Shown one piece after another: positions 18,103 to 27,043 of a stretch of 64,000 nucleotides of DNA. The DNA comes from Pedobacter sp. SYSU D00535. Its GTDB lineage: Bacteria; Bacteroidota; Bacteroidia; Sphingobacteriales; Sphingobacteriaceae. Positions within the stretch are counted from its first letter, which is position 1. Each line of letters starts with the position of its first letter. The translations under genes were made by a program, and so were the position numbers. Under the pieces are notes generated by a model. That model saw nothing but the letters and a program-made list of their open reading frames with translations, was not told where the DNA came from and searched no databases. The stretch is taken from contig NZ_JAFEWD010000012.1 of the NCBI RefSeq assembly GCF_017355855.1, forward strand, positions 1-64,000, given 5' to 3'.

Positions 18103-19470
18103 TTAACTTGCTGTAACTGGCTCCACTTTAGGCAGCGGGTCGGCGTAATGAGCTAGGCCATAATTCCTTGTCATTGCCTCTTGTGGGTTAGTTACATGCC
18201 ATTCAAACTCATCCCTGAAATGACGAATTGCACTAGCTACAGGCCACGCAGCAGCGTCGCCCAGCGGACAGATCGTATTTCCCTCTATTTTCTTTGATAC
18301 ATCAACCAGCAAATCTATGTCGCTCAACTTACCATGGCCATACTCTAACCGATGAAGTACCTTCTCCATCCATCCGGTTCCTTCCCTACAAGGAGAACAT
18401 TGGCCACAGCTTTCGTGATGGTAGAACCTGGAGAAGTTCCAAGTATTTCTTACGATACACTGATCTTCATCATAGGCGATGAACCCCCCGGAACCTAACA
18501 TTGTTCCAGATGCAAAACCGCCATCGGCGAGCGACTCATAAGTCATCAGCCGGCTCTCGCCGTTAACTGTTTTTAATATAAGATTTGTTGGAAGAATAGG
18601 CACAGAAGACCCTCCGGCAACTACGGCTTTAAGCCGTTTACCGTTGGCAATCCCGCCACAGTACTCCTCCGAATAAATAAATTCCTCAACAGGTACGCCC
18701 AGCTCGATTTCATAAACGCCGGGCCTATTTAGATTTCCCGAGGCGGATATCAACTTAGTACCGGTACTTCTACCGATTCCAATCTTAGCGTATTCCTCAC
18801 CGCCGTCATTAATAATCGGAACGGTTGCAGCAATTGACTCTACGTTATTGACTACAGTTGGGCAATTATACAAACCAGAGATAGCCGGAAACGGAGGCTT
18901 AATCCTTGGATTTCCCCTTTTCCCTTCTAGCGACTCAATTAAAGCTGTTTCTTCCCCACAAATATAGGCGCCTCCTCCTGGCTGAACGTAAAGCTCAAGG
19001 TCGAAACCAGAGCCTAAAATATTTTTACCCAGAAAACCAGCATTTTTCGCTTCAGCGATCGCTTTTTCCAGAATACGAATCTGAGGCATCATTTCACCCC
19101 GCACATAAATGTAGGAAGTATTAGCGCCCAGAGCGTAACTTGATACAATCATACCCTCAATTAAAAGATGAGGAATATGCGTCATCAAATATCTATCTTT
19201 AAACGTACCCGGCTCTGATTCATCACCGTTGCACACGAGGTAACGCGGCTTACCTTCTGGTTTTGCAAGGAAGCTCCATTTCATCCCTGTAGGGAATCCT
19301 GCTCCTCCGCGACCACGAAGTCCTGATTTTTTCACTTCCTCCACCACGTCTTCCGGGCTTAGTGATTTTAATGCCTTTTCTACGGCACGATAACCACCCT
19401 TCTGACGATAAACTTCAAAAGTGTTAATACCAGGAACGTTAATATGTTCTAACAATAACTTACGTCCCAT
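18103..19470 (-). CDS. nuoF: NADH-quinone oxidoreductase subunit F (NADH/FMN)
   Basis: Subunit that binds NADH, FMN and cluster N3, the electron entry point of complex I. LRGRGGAGFPTGMKW at 51-65 is the FMN/NADH glycine-rich site, GGGAYICGEETALIESLEG near 165-183 is the NADH-binding stretch, and the SCGQCSPCREG segment near 352-362 provides cluster cysteines with a fourth downstream (GNTICPLGD). At 455 residues it is normal. It sits 18 bases before nuoG and 5 after nuoE. Confidence 0.97.
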   Translation of the reverse strand: MGRKLLLEHINVPGINTFEVYRQKGGYRAVEKALKSLSPEDVVEEVKKSGLRGRGGAGFPTGMKWSFLAKPEGKPRYLVCNGDESEPGTFKDRYLMTHIPHLLIEGMIVSSYALGANTSYIYVRGEMMPQIRILEKAIAEAKNAGFLGKNILGSGFDLELYVQPGGGAYICGEETALIESLEGKRGNPRIKPPFPAISGLYNCPTVVNNVESIAATVPIINDGGEEYAKIGIGRSTGTKLISASGNLNRPGVYEIELGVPVEEFIYSEEYCGGIANGKRLKAVVAGGSSVPILPTNLILKTVNGESRLMTYESLADGGFASGTMLGSGGFIAYDEDQCIVRNTWNFSRFYHHESCGQCSPCREGTGWMEKVLHRLEYGHGKLSDIDLLVDVSKKIEGNTICPLGDAAAWPVASAIRHFRDEFEWHVTNPQEAMTRNYGLAHYADPLPKVEPVTAS

Positions 19471-19475
19471 TTATT

Positions 19476-20012
19476 TTAGTTGATTTGAGGTTTCTCGGCT
19501 GTAGTAAGCCTTAAACTGTCAATTAACTCATCTACTTTTGCTTCAGTCAGATTCTCGTAGTAGGTATACTCCGGTCCAATTTGAAGCACTGGCGCCATTC
19601 CACATGCTGCCAAACATTCCACTCCTCTCCAGCTAAAAAGACCGTCAGCTGTCACCTCACCTTCTCTTACTCCCAGCTTTTGCTCGATATGCTTCATGAT
19701 CTTTTCGGCCCCAACTATATGACAAGGACCTGTGCGGCAAACCTCCAAAACATACTTTCCTAGTGGTTTCAGGAAAAACATGGTATAGAAAGTCGCCACT
19801 TCATACACTTCGATAGGCTTCAAATGCAAATACTCCGCAACTTTATCCATTGCTGCTGTACTTACCCAACCATACTCCGCCTGAACCAAATGTAAAATGG
19901 GTAACAATGCGGATTTTTGTTTGCCTTCCGGGTAGCGGCTAACAATCTCGTTAAACTTTGTGATTAGCTCGGGAGCAAAAACTATTTCGTCAGTCTCAGA
20001 TATTTTAAGCAT
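19476..20012 (-). CDS. nuoE: NADH-quinone oxidoreductase subunit E
   Basis: Thioredoxin-fold subunit with the N1a 2Fe-2S cluster. The ligands C92, C97, C133 and C137 follow the C-x4-C and C-x3-C family pattern. It has 178 residues, normal length. The ATG overlaps the end of nuoD by 8 bases, indicating coupled translation. Confidence 0.96.
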   Translation of the reverse strand: MLKISETDEIVFAPELITKFNEIVSRYPEGKQKSALLPILHLVQAEYGWVSTAAMDKVAEYLHLKPIEVYEVATFYTMFFLKPLGKYVLEVCRTGPCHIVGAEKIMKHIEQKLGVREGEVTADGLFSWRGVECLAACGMAPVLQIGPEYTYYENLTEAKVDELIDSLRLTTAEKPQIN

Positions 20013-21213
20013 CTAACTCTCCTGCAATTACATTTAAACTGCTCATGTTAATGATCGCGTCAGAAAGAAGCATTCCACGGCTCATTGGAGCATACATTTG
20101 ATAGTTGATAAAACTTGGACGACGGAAATGTAATCTGTAGGGAGTACGACCGCCATCGTTGATGAGGTAGAAACCTAACTCACCATTTGCGCCCTCTACG
20201 CAGTGGTAGAGTTCTGTTTTAGGAGTCTCTATCTCGCCCATCACAATTTTAAAATGATAGATAAGAGCTTCCATATTATTATAAACCTCTTCTTTCGGAG
20301 GCAAATAGAAGTCGGGAACGTTTGCGTGAAAAACGCCTTTAGGCTCCTTTTCTACCTTTGCCAGCGCCTGCTCAATAATGCGCAAACTCTGCCACATCTC
20401 TTCGTTTCTCAGGATATAACGATCGTACACGTCTCCGGTTGTTCCCACAGGAATATCGAAGTCGAATTCCTCATACGAGCTGTAAGGCTCTGCAACACGC
20501 ACATCATAGTCTACTCCCGTTGCACGCAAAATAGGTCCGGTCCAACTGTAGCTTAACGCCACCTCAGGAGTTACGGGAGCAACGCCCACTGTCCGGTCCA
20601 TAAAAATCCGATTGCGGTCAAAAAGCGTCTCGAACTCCCTTAGTACAGGAGGAAAGTCTTTGATGAATTTTTTGATTTTCGCAAAGGCGATATCGTTAAA
20701 ATCGCGTTCAAATCCGCCAATTCGACCAATATTAGTAGTCAAACGAGCTCCACAAATTTCTTCATAAATCTCGTAGATATGCTCACGCTGCTCCATCAAA
20801 TACAAGAATCCGCTGTACGCGCCTGTATCCACACCCAGAATTCCGTTACATATCAAATGGTCAGAAATCCGGGCCAACTCCATGATAATGACGCGCATAT
20901 AGTCTACGCGTTTCGGCATTTGAATGCCGAGCATTTTTTCAACCGTCATATGCCAACCGAAATTATTGATTGGCGAAGAACAGTAATTCATGCGGTCGGT
21001 AAGCGGCGTTATCTGATAAAATGGCCTGTGTTCAGCAATTTTCTCAAATGCTCTGTGTATATAACCAATAGTAGAAACACCGCTAACTATACGCTCTCCA
21101 TCCATCTCCAACACGTTCTGAAATACGCCGTGCGTAGCAGGGTGTGTAGGACCAAGGTTTAGCGTGGTCGTTTCCTTGTTTCCACTAACATCTACAATAG
21201 CTGGTTGATTCAT
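20005..21213 (-). CDS. nuoD: NADH-quinone oxidoreductase subunit D (49 kDa)
   Basis: Core subunit of the peripheral arm, related to NiFe-hydrogenase large subunits, that lines the quinone site. The N-terminal segment with LNLGPTHPATHG and the middle IGRIGGFERDF segment are conserved; the hydrogenase metal cysteines are absent as expected. It is a separate gene from nuoC, unlike the fused nuoCD of enterics. I choose the ATG at 21213, which follows the nuoC stop by one base with GGAAGG upstream. A TTG at 21225 would add four residues. This gives 402 residues. Confidence 0.96.
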   Translation of the reverse strand: MNQPAIVDVSGNKETTTLNLGPTHPATHGVFQNVLEMDGERIVSGVSTIGYIHRAFEKIAEHRPFYQITPLTDRMNYCSSPINNFGWHMTVEKMLGIQMPKRVDYMRVIIMELARISDHLICNGILGVDTGAYSGFLYLMEQREHIYEIYEEICGARLTTNIGRIGGFERDFNDIAFAKIKKFIKDFPPVLREFETLFDRNRIFMDRTVGVAPVTPEVALSYSWTGPILRATGVDYDVRVAEPYSSYEEFDFDIPVGTTGDVYDRYILRNEEMWQSLRIIEQALAKVEKEPKGVFHANVPDFYLPPKEEVYNNMEALIYHFKIVMGEIETPKTELYHCVEGANGELGFYLINDGGRTPYRLHFRRPSFINYQMYAPMSRGMLLSDAIINMSSLNVIAGELDA

Positions 21214-21214
21214 T

Positions 21215-21718
21215 TTACCTTCCAAAGTAAAAATCTTTTTTATCTACACGGTTAGGATCCTCAAGCGGAAACTCCTTCCGCATGGGAAAAACCGTCATAT
21301 CATCTACATTTAAAATCCTTACTAAATTCGGGTGCCCTTCGAATTGCACTCCGAAGAAATCGTAAGTTTCTCTCTCCATCCAGTTAGCACCATCCCAAAG
21401 AACGGTGGCGGTCGGAATTGTGGGATTAGCTTCGTCTAGATATACTTTAATTCTTGACCTAACTCCGTTCGTCATGCTATGGACGTGGTATACTACCGCA
21501 ATCGACAGCGGTTGTCCAGGGTAGTGAACGGCTGTTATATCTGTTAGGAAATTGAACTTAAGTTCAGGATCATTCTTCAAGAAGCTAAGCACGTCGATTA
21601 TGCTCTCCTTTGTAACCTCGAAAGTAAGCATCCCATAAGGCTCCGATGGAACAGAAATTTTCTCTCCAAAGTGAGCTCCTAACTTTTGTAATACAGTCTG
21701 GTTGCTAATTTTAGCCAT
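21215..21718 (-). CDS. nuoC: NADH-quinone oxidoreductase subunit C (30 kDa)
   Basis: Peripheral-arm structural subunit of complex I. It has 167 residues. The family signature ERETYDFFGVQFEGHPNLVR lies near 118-137 and the C-terminal PLEDPNRVDKKDFYFG ending is typical. It begins directly after the nuoB stop codon with no spacer. Confidence 0.96.
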   Translation of the reverse strand: MAKISNQTVLQKLGAHFGEKISVPSEPYGMLTFEVTKESIIDVLSFLKNDPELKFNFLTDITAVHYPGQPLSIAVVYHVHSMTNGVRSRIKVYLDEANPTIPTATVLWDGANWMERETYDFFGVQFEGHPNLVRILNVDDMTVFPMRKEFPLEDPNRVDKKDFYFGR

Positions 21719-22261
21719 TTACTGAATCCCGTATTTATTAAGTAATTCTTTGTACTCGGGTGAGTGACGACGACGGAGAGGCTCATTCTTTACCAGATCC
21801 TGCAACTTTAGCAGTCCATCAAGATAAGCCTCCGGACGAGGCGGACAGCCAGGAACGTATACGTCAACCGGAATAATTTCATCTATTCCCTGCAGTACTG
21901 AGTAAGTATCGAAAATACCTCCACTTGTTGCACAGGCACCAACTGCTATTACCCAGCGGGGCTCCGCCATTTGTATATAAACCTGTCTTAAAACGGGGCC
22001 CATCTTCTTTGCAATCGTTCCCATAACCAGCAACATATCCGCCTGACGGGGTGAGAAAGATGGCCTCTCCGATCCGAACCGGGAGATATCGTAATGGTTA
22101 CCCATAGTAGCCATGAACTCAATACCACAACAAGATGTTGCAAATGGTAGTGGCCACAATGAGTTAGCCCGTGCTAAACCTATAACCTTATCGAATGATG
22201 TCGCGAAGAATCCCGACCCCTCAATCCCTGGTGGCGCTTCGACTATTTTAATATCACTCAT
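21719..22261 (-). CDS. nuoB: NADH-quinone oxidoreductase subunit B (N2 cluster)
   Basis: Carries the terminal 4Fe-4S cluster N2 that reduces quinone. Ligands C44-C45 (tandem), C110 and C139 are all present, in [21 protein letters not shown] and VPGCPPRPE segments. It has 180 residues. Upstream lies a 112-base gap to nuoA holding a strong terminator-like hairpin (22278-22312) and a possible -7 box (22315-22322), so nuoB expression may be separated from nuoA. Confidence 0.97.
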   Translation of the reverse strand: MSDIKIVEAPPGIEGSGFFATSFDKVIGLARANSLWPLPFATSCCGIEFMATMGNHYDISRFGSERPSFSPRQADMLLVMGTIAKKMGPVLRQVYIQMAEPRWVIAVGACATSGGIFDTYSVLQGIDEIIPVDVYVPGCPPRPEAYLDGLLKLQDLVKNEPLRRRHSPEYKELLNKYGIQ

Positions 22262-22277
22262 TTTTTTCTTTTTAACT

Positions 22278-22312
22278 AAAAAAGCTCATTTCAAATACGA
22301 TTTGAAATGAGC
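22278..22312 (-). terminator. Terminator-like hairpin between nuoA and nuoB
   Basis: Perfect 13-base arms (22284-22296 and 22300-22312, gctcatttcaaat and its complement) with a 3-base loop, followed leftward by six T residues (A-run 22278-22283). This is the textbook form of an intrinsic terminator on the coding strand of nuo, placed inside the operon after its first gene. It probably acts as a partial terminator or attenuator. Confidence 0.75.
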
Positions 22313-22314
22313 CG

Positions 22315-22322
22315 CAAATTTA
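22315..22322 (-). promoter_or_regulatory. Possible -7 promoter box upstream of nuoB
   Basis: Read leftward this is TAAATTTG, an exact TAnnTTTG match, just upstream of the hairpin at 22284-22312. A transcript from it would start at or next to the hairpin. It could be chance in an AT-rich spacer. Confidence 0.35.
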
Positions 22323-22373
22323 CATTTTTACGATGCGTTTCAGCGGGTACCAAATTATTTAGAAACGTTCTAA

Positions 22374-22745
22374 CTAATCCCAGTCTAAGGCTTTCTTCTT
22401 AACTATGTAGATAAAGCCTAATAGCAATGTTCCCATAAAGACGAACATTTCTATCATTCCCTCTGTGCCCATCTCCCTGAAATTCACAGCCCAAGGATAC
22501 ATGAATATAACTTCAACGTCGAACAATACAAATAGTATCGCTACCAGAAAATATTTGATCGAAAATGGCTGGCGAGCGTTTCCAATAACTTCTATCCCCG
22601 ATTCAAATGGAGTTAACTTATCCTTTGTTTTACGTTTCGGACCAATCAGGTGAGTAAGTGTCATGGTAAAAATGACAAACCCTAATGCTACTAGCATTTG
22701 AAAAACGATCGGGAGATAATTAACCGGTGTACTTTGTGCTTCCAT
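22374..22745 (-). CDS. nuoA: NADH-quinone oxidoreductase subunit A
   Basis: Three-helix membrane subunit of complex I and first gene of the nuo operon. It has 123 residues. The conserved segments KLTPFESGIEVIGNARQPFSI and FLVAILFVLFDVEVIFMYPW near 42-85 identify the family. Preceded by a consensus -7 box at 22762-22769. Followed by a terminator-like hairpin before nuoB. Confidence 0.96.
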   Translation of the reverse strand: MEAQSTPVNYLPIVFQMLVALGFVIFTMTLTHLIGPKRKTKDKLTPFESGIEVIGNARQPFSIKYFLVAILFVLFDVEVIFMYPWAVNFREMGTEGMIEMFVFMGTLLLGFIYIVKKKALDWD

Positions 22746-22761
22746 TTCTCTTTAAAGACTG

Positions 22762-22769
22762 CAAATATA
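22762..22769 (-). promoter_or_regulatory. -7 promoter box of the nuo operon
   Basis: Read leftward this is TATATTTG, an exact TAnnTTTG match, 16 bases before the nuoA ATG and directly after the terminator hairpin of the upstream operon. Confidence 0.6.
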
Positions 22770-22770
22770 T

Positions 22771-22799
22771 AGAAAGAGCCGGAAATTCCGGCTCTTTCT
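22771..22799 (-). terminator. Terminator hairpin after the TPR gene
   Basis: Perfect 14-base arms around a single central base (agaaagagccggaa and its complement), extended by ATAT on both sides. Leftward the stem is followed by an A/U-rich but not pure T tract (TATATATTTG). It separates the exb/tonB operon from nuoA. Confidence 0.7.
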
Positions 22800-22814
22800 A
22801 TATTCATTCGATTT

Positions 22815-24482
22815 CTATTTACCTCCGCCCAGCTGCTTTAGAACATCACTGGCGTAAGAGTTAGAGGGATCCACACTCAACGATTTTCCAAAATATTCTT
22901 TCGCTTTCGCAGGATTCGATTTCAGATGGAAAGCGCCAAGGTTGTTGTATGCTTCTGCTAAAGCTTTTTTATACCTGGCATCAGTTAGATTTTCAGGTTT
23001 TTCACTTACAACTTTAATAAATTGCTCATAGTGGGGAACCATCAGCCCTTTGGGATTCTTATCATCATCCAATATTTTGTTTATCCTTGCTCTGAAAAGT
23101 GGAGCGTCCGATACATTTGGAGCATATCTAGCCACATAAGCAAAAGCAGAATCGGCTTTAACCAAATTACTCTTCTCAGGTTTTTCATTTGCATTCAAAC
23201 GAGTAGCATAATCCCAGTAATAAGAGAACCCGATATTGAATCTATCTTGAAGAGTCGCTTTAGGACTCTTAATCGCTAGCTCATATAACTGGCCAGCCTC
23301 TCCATATTTCTTTTCTTTGAATGCGGCTGCTGCCCATGTTCTCATTTCTTCTGCGAATGTTGAGTCTAACTCCACCGCTTTTGATAAATTCTCGAAAGCA
23401 GCAGGATCACCTGCTCTAAACTGAGCTTTTCCAAGATAAAGATGGTCTAAAGGAATTAAACGATCGGCTTCAACCTTCGCCATAAAGTCCTTCATTGCTT
23501 TGATACTACCTGCATAATTTCCATTCTCGAAAGCAGAAATAGCCAAATAGCGATAAATTCTAGGATTGGCATCCGCCTGAGTTGACATCGCTTGTGCTTC
23601 TTGCTCCAAGGTTTTCCAATCGCTGGCATACACCAAGAAGTCAGCAAAGCGCATCCGTGATTCCAGAGATCTGTCCGTTAGATCCAGATACTTTTTGTAA
23701 TTATCCAACGCTAACTTAAGCCTATTCTCTTTGTCCGGGGAAGGAGCACCAAAGCTCCACTGAAGGTAAGTCTCAGCTAGCTCGCGATAAGCAGGGGCAT
23801 AATTAGGACTAGAAGCTACGACGCTATTGAAGTCAGTTGCAGACTGCTCGAATGCCTTTGCGAGTTTATTAATTACCCCCAATTCAACCTTTGCCCGAAG
23901 CATATTTTTATCCAAATCGAAGGCAGTTCTATAAGCGCTATAAGCATCGCTATTTCTCTTCAGGCCACGATAAGCGTCACCCAGTGCTAAATAAACTTCG
24001 GCGTCTTTCTCGTCCATTGACTTAGCCTTCTCCAGTAGTGGTACAGCCGCTTCGTAATCAGGCTTAGGAGCACTAATGTAAGCTTTAGCAACATATATAT
24101 ATGGATCGTTATCCTTTCTGCTTGCAAGTCCAATTGCTTTATCAAAATTAGATTTAGCAGCTGCTGCGTTCTTCGAAAGCAGATCAACTGACCCCAAGCC
24201 AATATAATTTAACGCTTCCTTTTCATTAGCGCTAACTCCTTTAGAAAAAGTAGTTTTGGCTGAATCAACATACTCGTCGTGCAGGTAAACTCTACCCAAG
24301 AAATAATAATTTTCAGCGTTTCCCGGCTGAGCGGCTATTAAACGCTTAAGGGTAGTTTTTGCTTGTTGAAATTGCTCTGCATCAATTGCCTTTTTAGCAT
24401 CAGCTAAACTTTGAGCAAATGCAGAAGAACTCATCAATCCTGCAACAACACCCGCCTTTAGTGCGATTTTGAATACTTTCAT
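22815..24482 (-). CDS. Periplasmic TPR-repeat protein of the TonB operon
   Basis: A 555-residue protein with a signal peptide (1-23, ending SSAFAQ) and tetratricopeptide repeats along most of its length, for example PGNAENYYFLGRVYLHDEY near 53, KDAEVYLALGDAYRGLKRN near 158 and NLGAFHLKSNPAKAKEYF near the C terminus. TPR arrays bind partner proteins. No enzyme domain is seen. It is the last gene of exbB-exbD-exbD-tonB-small membrane protein-PstS-like-TPR, 23 bases after the PstS-like gene, which suggests a periplasmic scaffold for that TonB system. The partner is unknown. Confidence 0.85.
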   Translation of the reverse strand: MKVFKIALKAGVVAGLMSSSAFAQSLADAKKAIDAEQFQQAKTTLKRLIAAQPGNAENYYFLGRVYLHDEYVDSAKTTFSKGVSANEKEALNYIGLGSVDLLSKNAAAAKSNFDKAIGLASRKDNDPYIYVAKAYISAPKPDYEAAVPLLEKAKSMDEKDAEVYLALGDAYRGLKRNSDAYSAYRTAFDLDKNMLRAKVELGVINKLAKAFEQSATDFNSVVASSPNYAPAYRELAETYLQWSFGAPSPDKENRLKLALDNYKKYLDLTDRSLESRMRFADFLVYASDWKTLEQEAQAMSTQADANPRIYRYLAISAFENGNYAGSIKAMKDFMAKVEADRLIPLDHLYLGKAQFRAGDPAAFENLSKAVELDSTFAEEMRTWAAAAFKEKKYGEAGQLYELAIKSPKATLQDRFNIGFSYYWDYATRLNANEKPEKSNLVKADSAFAYVARYAPNVSDAPLFRARINKILDDDKNPKGLMVPHYEQFIKVVSEKPENLTDARYKKALAEAYNNLGAFHLKSNPAKAKEYFGKSLSVDPSNSYASDVLKQLGGGK

Positions 24483-24505
24483 AAGTTCAATAATAATAAT
24501 AAATT

Positions 24506-25396
24506 TTATTTAATGATTATTTCCCTGGATGGAATACTATCTGGTAAAAGCCCAGATTTAAGTACAATTCGCTGTCCCCTTTCACCTGCCAGGAAGGACG
24601 CAAATCCCGTTCCCAACCCCGGTCCACCCTGCGCATTAATTATATATAACTCTCTGCTTAAGGGATAAAGACCTAATGCTAAATTGCTTTGACTGGGTTT
24701 GTAGAATTTATCGGAACCTTTCTTACCCGGTATATTCCTAACTCCCAATATCTTAATGTTTTCCACCAAAGGTTCTAATTCTTCTGTTGGTTGTTTAATC
24801 CAGTTTACACCTATAACACCGATTGCCCCCGTATTATTGTGTACGTGTCGAATTACTTCGGGATTAGATTTTAATGCATAGACCCCCTCGGAAGGAAGCT
24901 GCTGAACGCCGGCAAGCTCTTTAAGGTATCTTACAGTACTTGAATTGGCATTATCAAACACCAAACGCCTTCCCTGGGTATTTCCTTGTAAGATTCGCAC
25001 AAGCTCTTCAACAGTTATGGTTGTATCGGGGGATGCCGCATTGGCCACGAGAGCTATTGCATCGATAGCGAAGCGGTTAACCCTCAGTTTTATATTTCTT
25101 TTTTCAAATCTGCTTGCCTCTTGAGGCCGTAGTTGCCGAGACATTATCGCTATGTCTACGCTATCATTAAGAAACGAATTTAAAAGCTGGACTTCGGGTT
25201 TGTATATTGCCTTTATGCTTGCACGGGGATAACTACTCTCAAAAACAATTAATTGGTCTTCTACAATGGGCTCAAGACTCTCATCAACAACAATTTGGGT
25301 GGCGCCAACGGTCGCACTCTGATCATTATCACCAGAATTACAGCGAATGAACCCAACTATCATTAACACTAGAGATATAGAGCGCTTAATCATCAT
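24506..25396 (-). CDS. PstS-like phosphate-type substrate-binding lipoprotein
   Basis: Periplasmic-binding-protein fold of the PstS class. The N terminus is a hydrophobic signal ending FIRC-NSGDN; the Cys is probably acylated, although the lipobox is not canonical. Binding-protein segments include VDESLEPIVEDQLIVFE near 40, SFLNDSVDIAIMSRQLRPQE near 75 and LYPLSRELYIIN near 250. No Pst permease or ATPase genes are nearby; it lies in the TonB operon. I start at ATG 25396, directly after the upstream stop; a GTG at 25405 lies inside the previous gene. It has 296 residues. The ligand cannot be told from sequence. Confidence 0.8.
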   Translation of the reverse strand: MMIKRSISLVLMIVGFIRCNSGDNDQSATVGATQIVVDESLEPIVEDQLIVFESSYPRASIKAIYKPEVQLLNSFLNDSVDIAIMSRQLRPQEASRFEKRNIKLRVNRFAIDAIALVANAASPDTTITVEELVRILQGNTQGRRLVFDNANSSTVRYLKELAGVQQLPSEGVYALKSNPEVIRHVHNNTGAIGVIGVNWIKQPTEELEPLVENIKILGVRNIPGKKGSDKFYKPSQSNLALGLYPLSRELYIINAQGGPGLGTGFASFLAGERGQRIVLKSGLLPDSIPSREIIIK

Positions 25397-25397
25397 A

Positions 25398-25613
25398 TCA
25401 ATCACTTTGTCGTAGTCTTATAAACCTCAAAAACGCATAAAGGATTAAGAAAACGCCGATAATTATTTTATATGGCCGTTCAAGCTGCAACGGAAGATCT
25501 TCCCAGAATATTACCGCCACCCCTACTATGAAGTAGAGAAGAAACATGAATAGCCCTAAAATGAACAGAAATCGCTTTGCGGGCGATTTCTGTCGATTTG
25601 GTTGTTGAAACAT
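25398..25613 (-). CDS. Small two-helix membrane protein
   Basis: A 71-residue protein with a basic N terminus and two hydrophobic segments (about 15-33 and 47-63) separated by a short hydrophilic loop. I recognise no named family. It is packed between tonB (3-base gap) and the PstS-like gene (1 base between stop and ATG), so it is very likely a real operon member and not a chance frame. Confidence 0.75.
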   Translation of the reverse strand: MFQQPNRQKSPAKRFLFILGLFMFLLYFIVGVAVIFWEDLPLQLERPYKIIIGVFLILYAFLRFIRLRQSD

Positions 25614-25616
25614 CTG

Positions 25617-26444
25617 CTACTGTGCTTCGAGGTTCAACATTATTGGCAATGTATACTGCACACGTACTGGTCTACCGTTCTGAATACCTGGAGACCATTT
25701 CGGCGCTCTTTTTAACATTCTAACCGCTTCTTCTCCTGTGCCCATACCCAGATCTCTCAAGGCTTTCACATCGGTTAAACTTCCGTCCTTTTCAACAACG
25801 AAACTAACGATGATACGACCAGACACGCCTTGCTCACGAGCAGCTGCAGGATAGTTGTAATTCTTTCCAACCCAGCTATAGAATTTATCCATACCTCCAG
25901 GGAAACTAGGCTGCACTTCAATACTTGCAAAGTCGTGAACACTATTATCTTCCACAATCGCTGCTTGAGTTGGAGGAGCCTCTCCTACTGGTTCGTCGAT
26001 ACGAATTTCCGCATTGGGGTCACCTTCGATCGTTTTCTGTCCCGGATCTTTAACTGCAAGTTCCGTTTGGGTTGGAGGCTCTTCTTCCCGAACCTGTTCT
26101 GCAGGCACAACTACAGGAGGAGGGAAACGCACCTGATCTACTTTTGGTTTTGGTGGTTCTGCTGGAGGAGGCGGAGGAGGAGCTTGCTCGTCTACCGGAG
26201 GCGGAGGTGTTAAAACCACTTCTGTCTCGATGACTCTTTCTTCCTCAACTGGCGCAAACCCCTTAACGTATTTTATAATTAAAGGCGCACTAATTGCTAA
26301 CACGAAAAGGGCACCTCCAATAATTAAGGCCTTCGATGTTGTTTTAGAGTTCTCCTTCCGAAGAACATAGGCACCGTAAGATTGGTTTCTGCCGGTAAAT
26401 ACCACGTCAAGCCATACAGGGTTAAAAATATCTAATTTAGCCAT
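25617..26444 (-). CDS. tonB: Energy transducer TonB
   Basis: Inner-membrane-anchored protein that spans the periplasm and passes proton-motive energy from ExbB/ExbD to outer-membrane receptors. It has a cytoplasmic N terminus, one membrane helix (about 38-60), a proline-rich spacer (about 78-115, with PPPPV and PPPPPPAEPPKPK) and a C-terminal TonB domain (about 190-273) with the YPAAAREQGVSGRIIVSFVV core. It has 275 residues. The cytoplasmic N-terminal extension (DIFNPVWLDVVFTGRNQSYG) is typical of the Bacteroidota form. Gene order fits a dedicated ExbBDD-TonB complex. Confidence 0.95.
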   Translation of the reverse strand: MAKLDIFNPVWLDVVFTGRNQSYGAYVLRKENSKTTSKALIIGGALFVLAISAPLIIKYVKGFAPVEEERVIETEVVLTPPPPVDEQAPPPPPPAEPPKPKVDQVRFPPPVVVPAEQVREEEPPTQTELAVKDPGQKTIEGDPNAEIRIDEPVGEAPPTQAAIVEDNSVHDFASIEVQPSFPGGMDKFYSWVGKNYNYPAAAREQGVSGRIIVSFVVEKDGSLTDVKALRDLGMGTGEEAVRMLKRAPKWSPGIQNGRPVRVQYTLPIMLNLEAQ

Positions 26445-26481
26445 TTCTGTTTATTTTGGGTCGTTCATTCTTTTCTCGAGA

Positions 26482-27021
26482 CTAGTAGATACCGTCACGT
26501 TTTAGCAACTCAATTTCAGGTGCTGAAATATCTACGATTGCGTAACTTTCGGTATTAGTGATCTTCATCTCATCCAAAATGTCAACCAGATTTTTATAGT
26601 TTGCCTTATCGCTAGCTTTGATCAAAACAATGATGTTCTTACCAGTAGATGCCTTAATCTCTTTACTTTTTTCAAGGATCGCCTTACGGATGCCATTCTT
26701 TCCGTAGCCGTCAACAGTAGGAGCACTAAGCGGCTTATCTACAAGACCGATATACCACTCTAGTTTGTTTTTATCTCCTAAAAGAACGGTCATTGTTCTA
26801 GTATCGGCAACGTCGAACTGATCTTCGTTTTTTTCATCTTTATCCGGCATGGCTAAGTCCATAGCCTGTGGCTTCGCAAGGGTGGTAGTAAGCATGAAGA
26901 AAGTAATTAGAAGGAACATCAAATCCACCATCGCTGTTAGGTCGACACGTGTAGATGCTTTTTTACTTCTAACTTTCCCGCCTTTCTTACCACCCCCGCC
27001 GGAGGTATCTAATTCTGCCAT
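26482..27021 (-). CDS. exbD: Biopolymer transport protein ExbD (second copy)
   Basis: Single-helix subunit of the ExbB/ExbD proton channel. The membrane helix RVDLTAMVDLMFLLITFFML (about 25-44) keeps the essential aspartate D33. A periplasmic domain follows. A Gly/Lys-rich N terminus lies before the helix. It has 179 residues. This is the second of two adjacent, clearly different exbD genes, suggesting ExbD heterodimers. It lies 22 bases after the first copy and 37 before tonB. Confidence 0.93.
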   Translation of the reverse strand: MAELDTSGGGGKKGGKVRSKKASTRVDLTAMVDLMFLLITFFMLTTTLAKPQAMDLAMPDKDEKNEDQFDVADTRTMTVLLGDKNKLEWYIGLVDKPLSAPTVDGYGKNGIRKAILEKSKEIKASTGKNIIVLIKASDKANYKNLVDILDEMKITNTESYAIVDISAPEIELLKRDGIY

Positions 27022-27043
27022 TTTTTAATCTTTTTAATATAAA

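Noticed and set aside
24506-25405. A Pst-type phosphate transport operon
   Set aside because: Only the binding-protein-like gene is present; permease and ATPase genes are absent and the neighbours are TonB genes.
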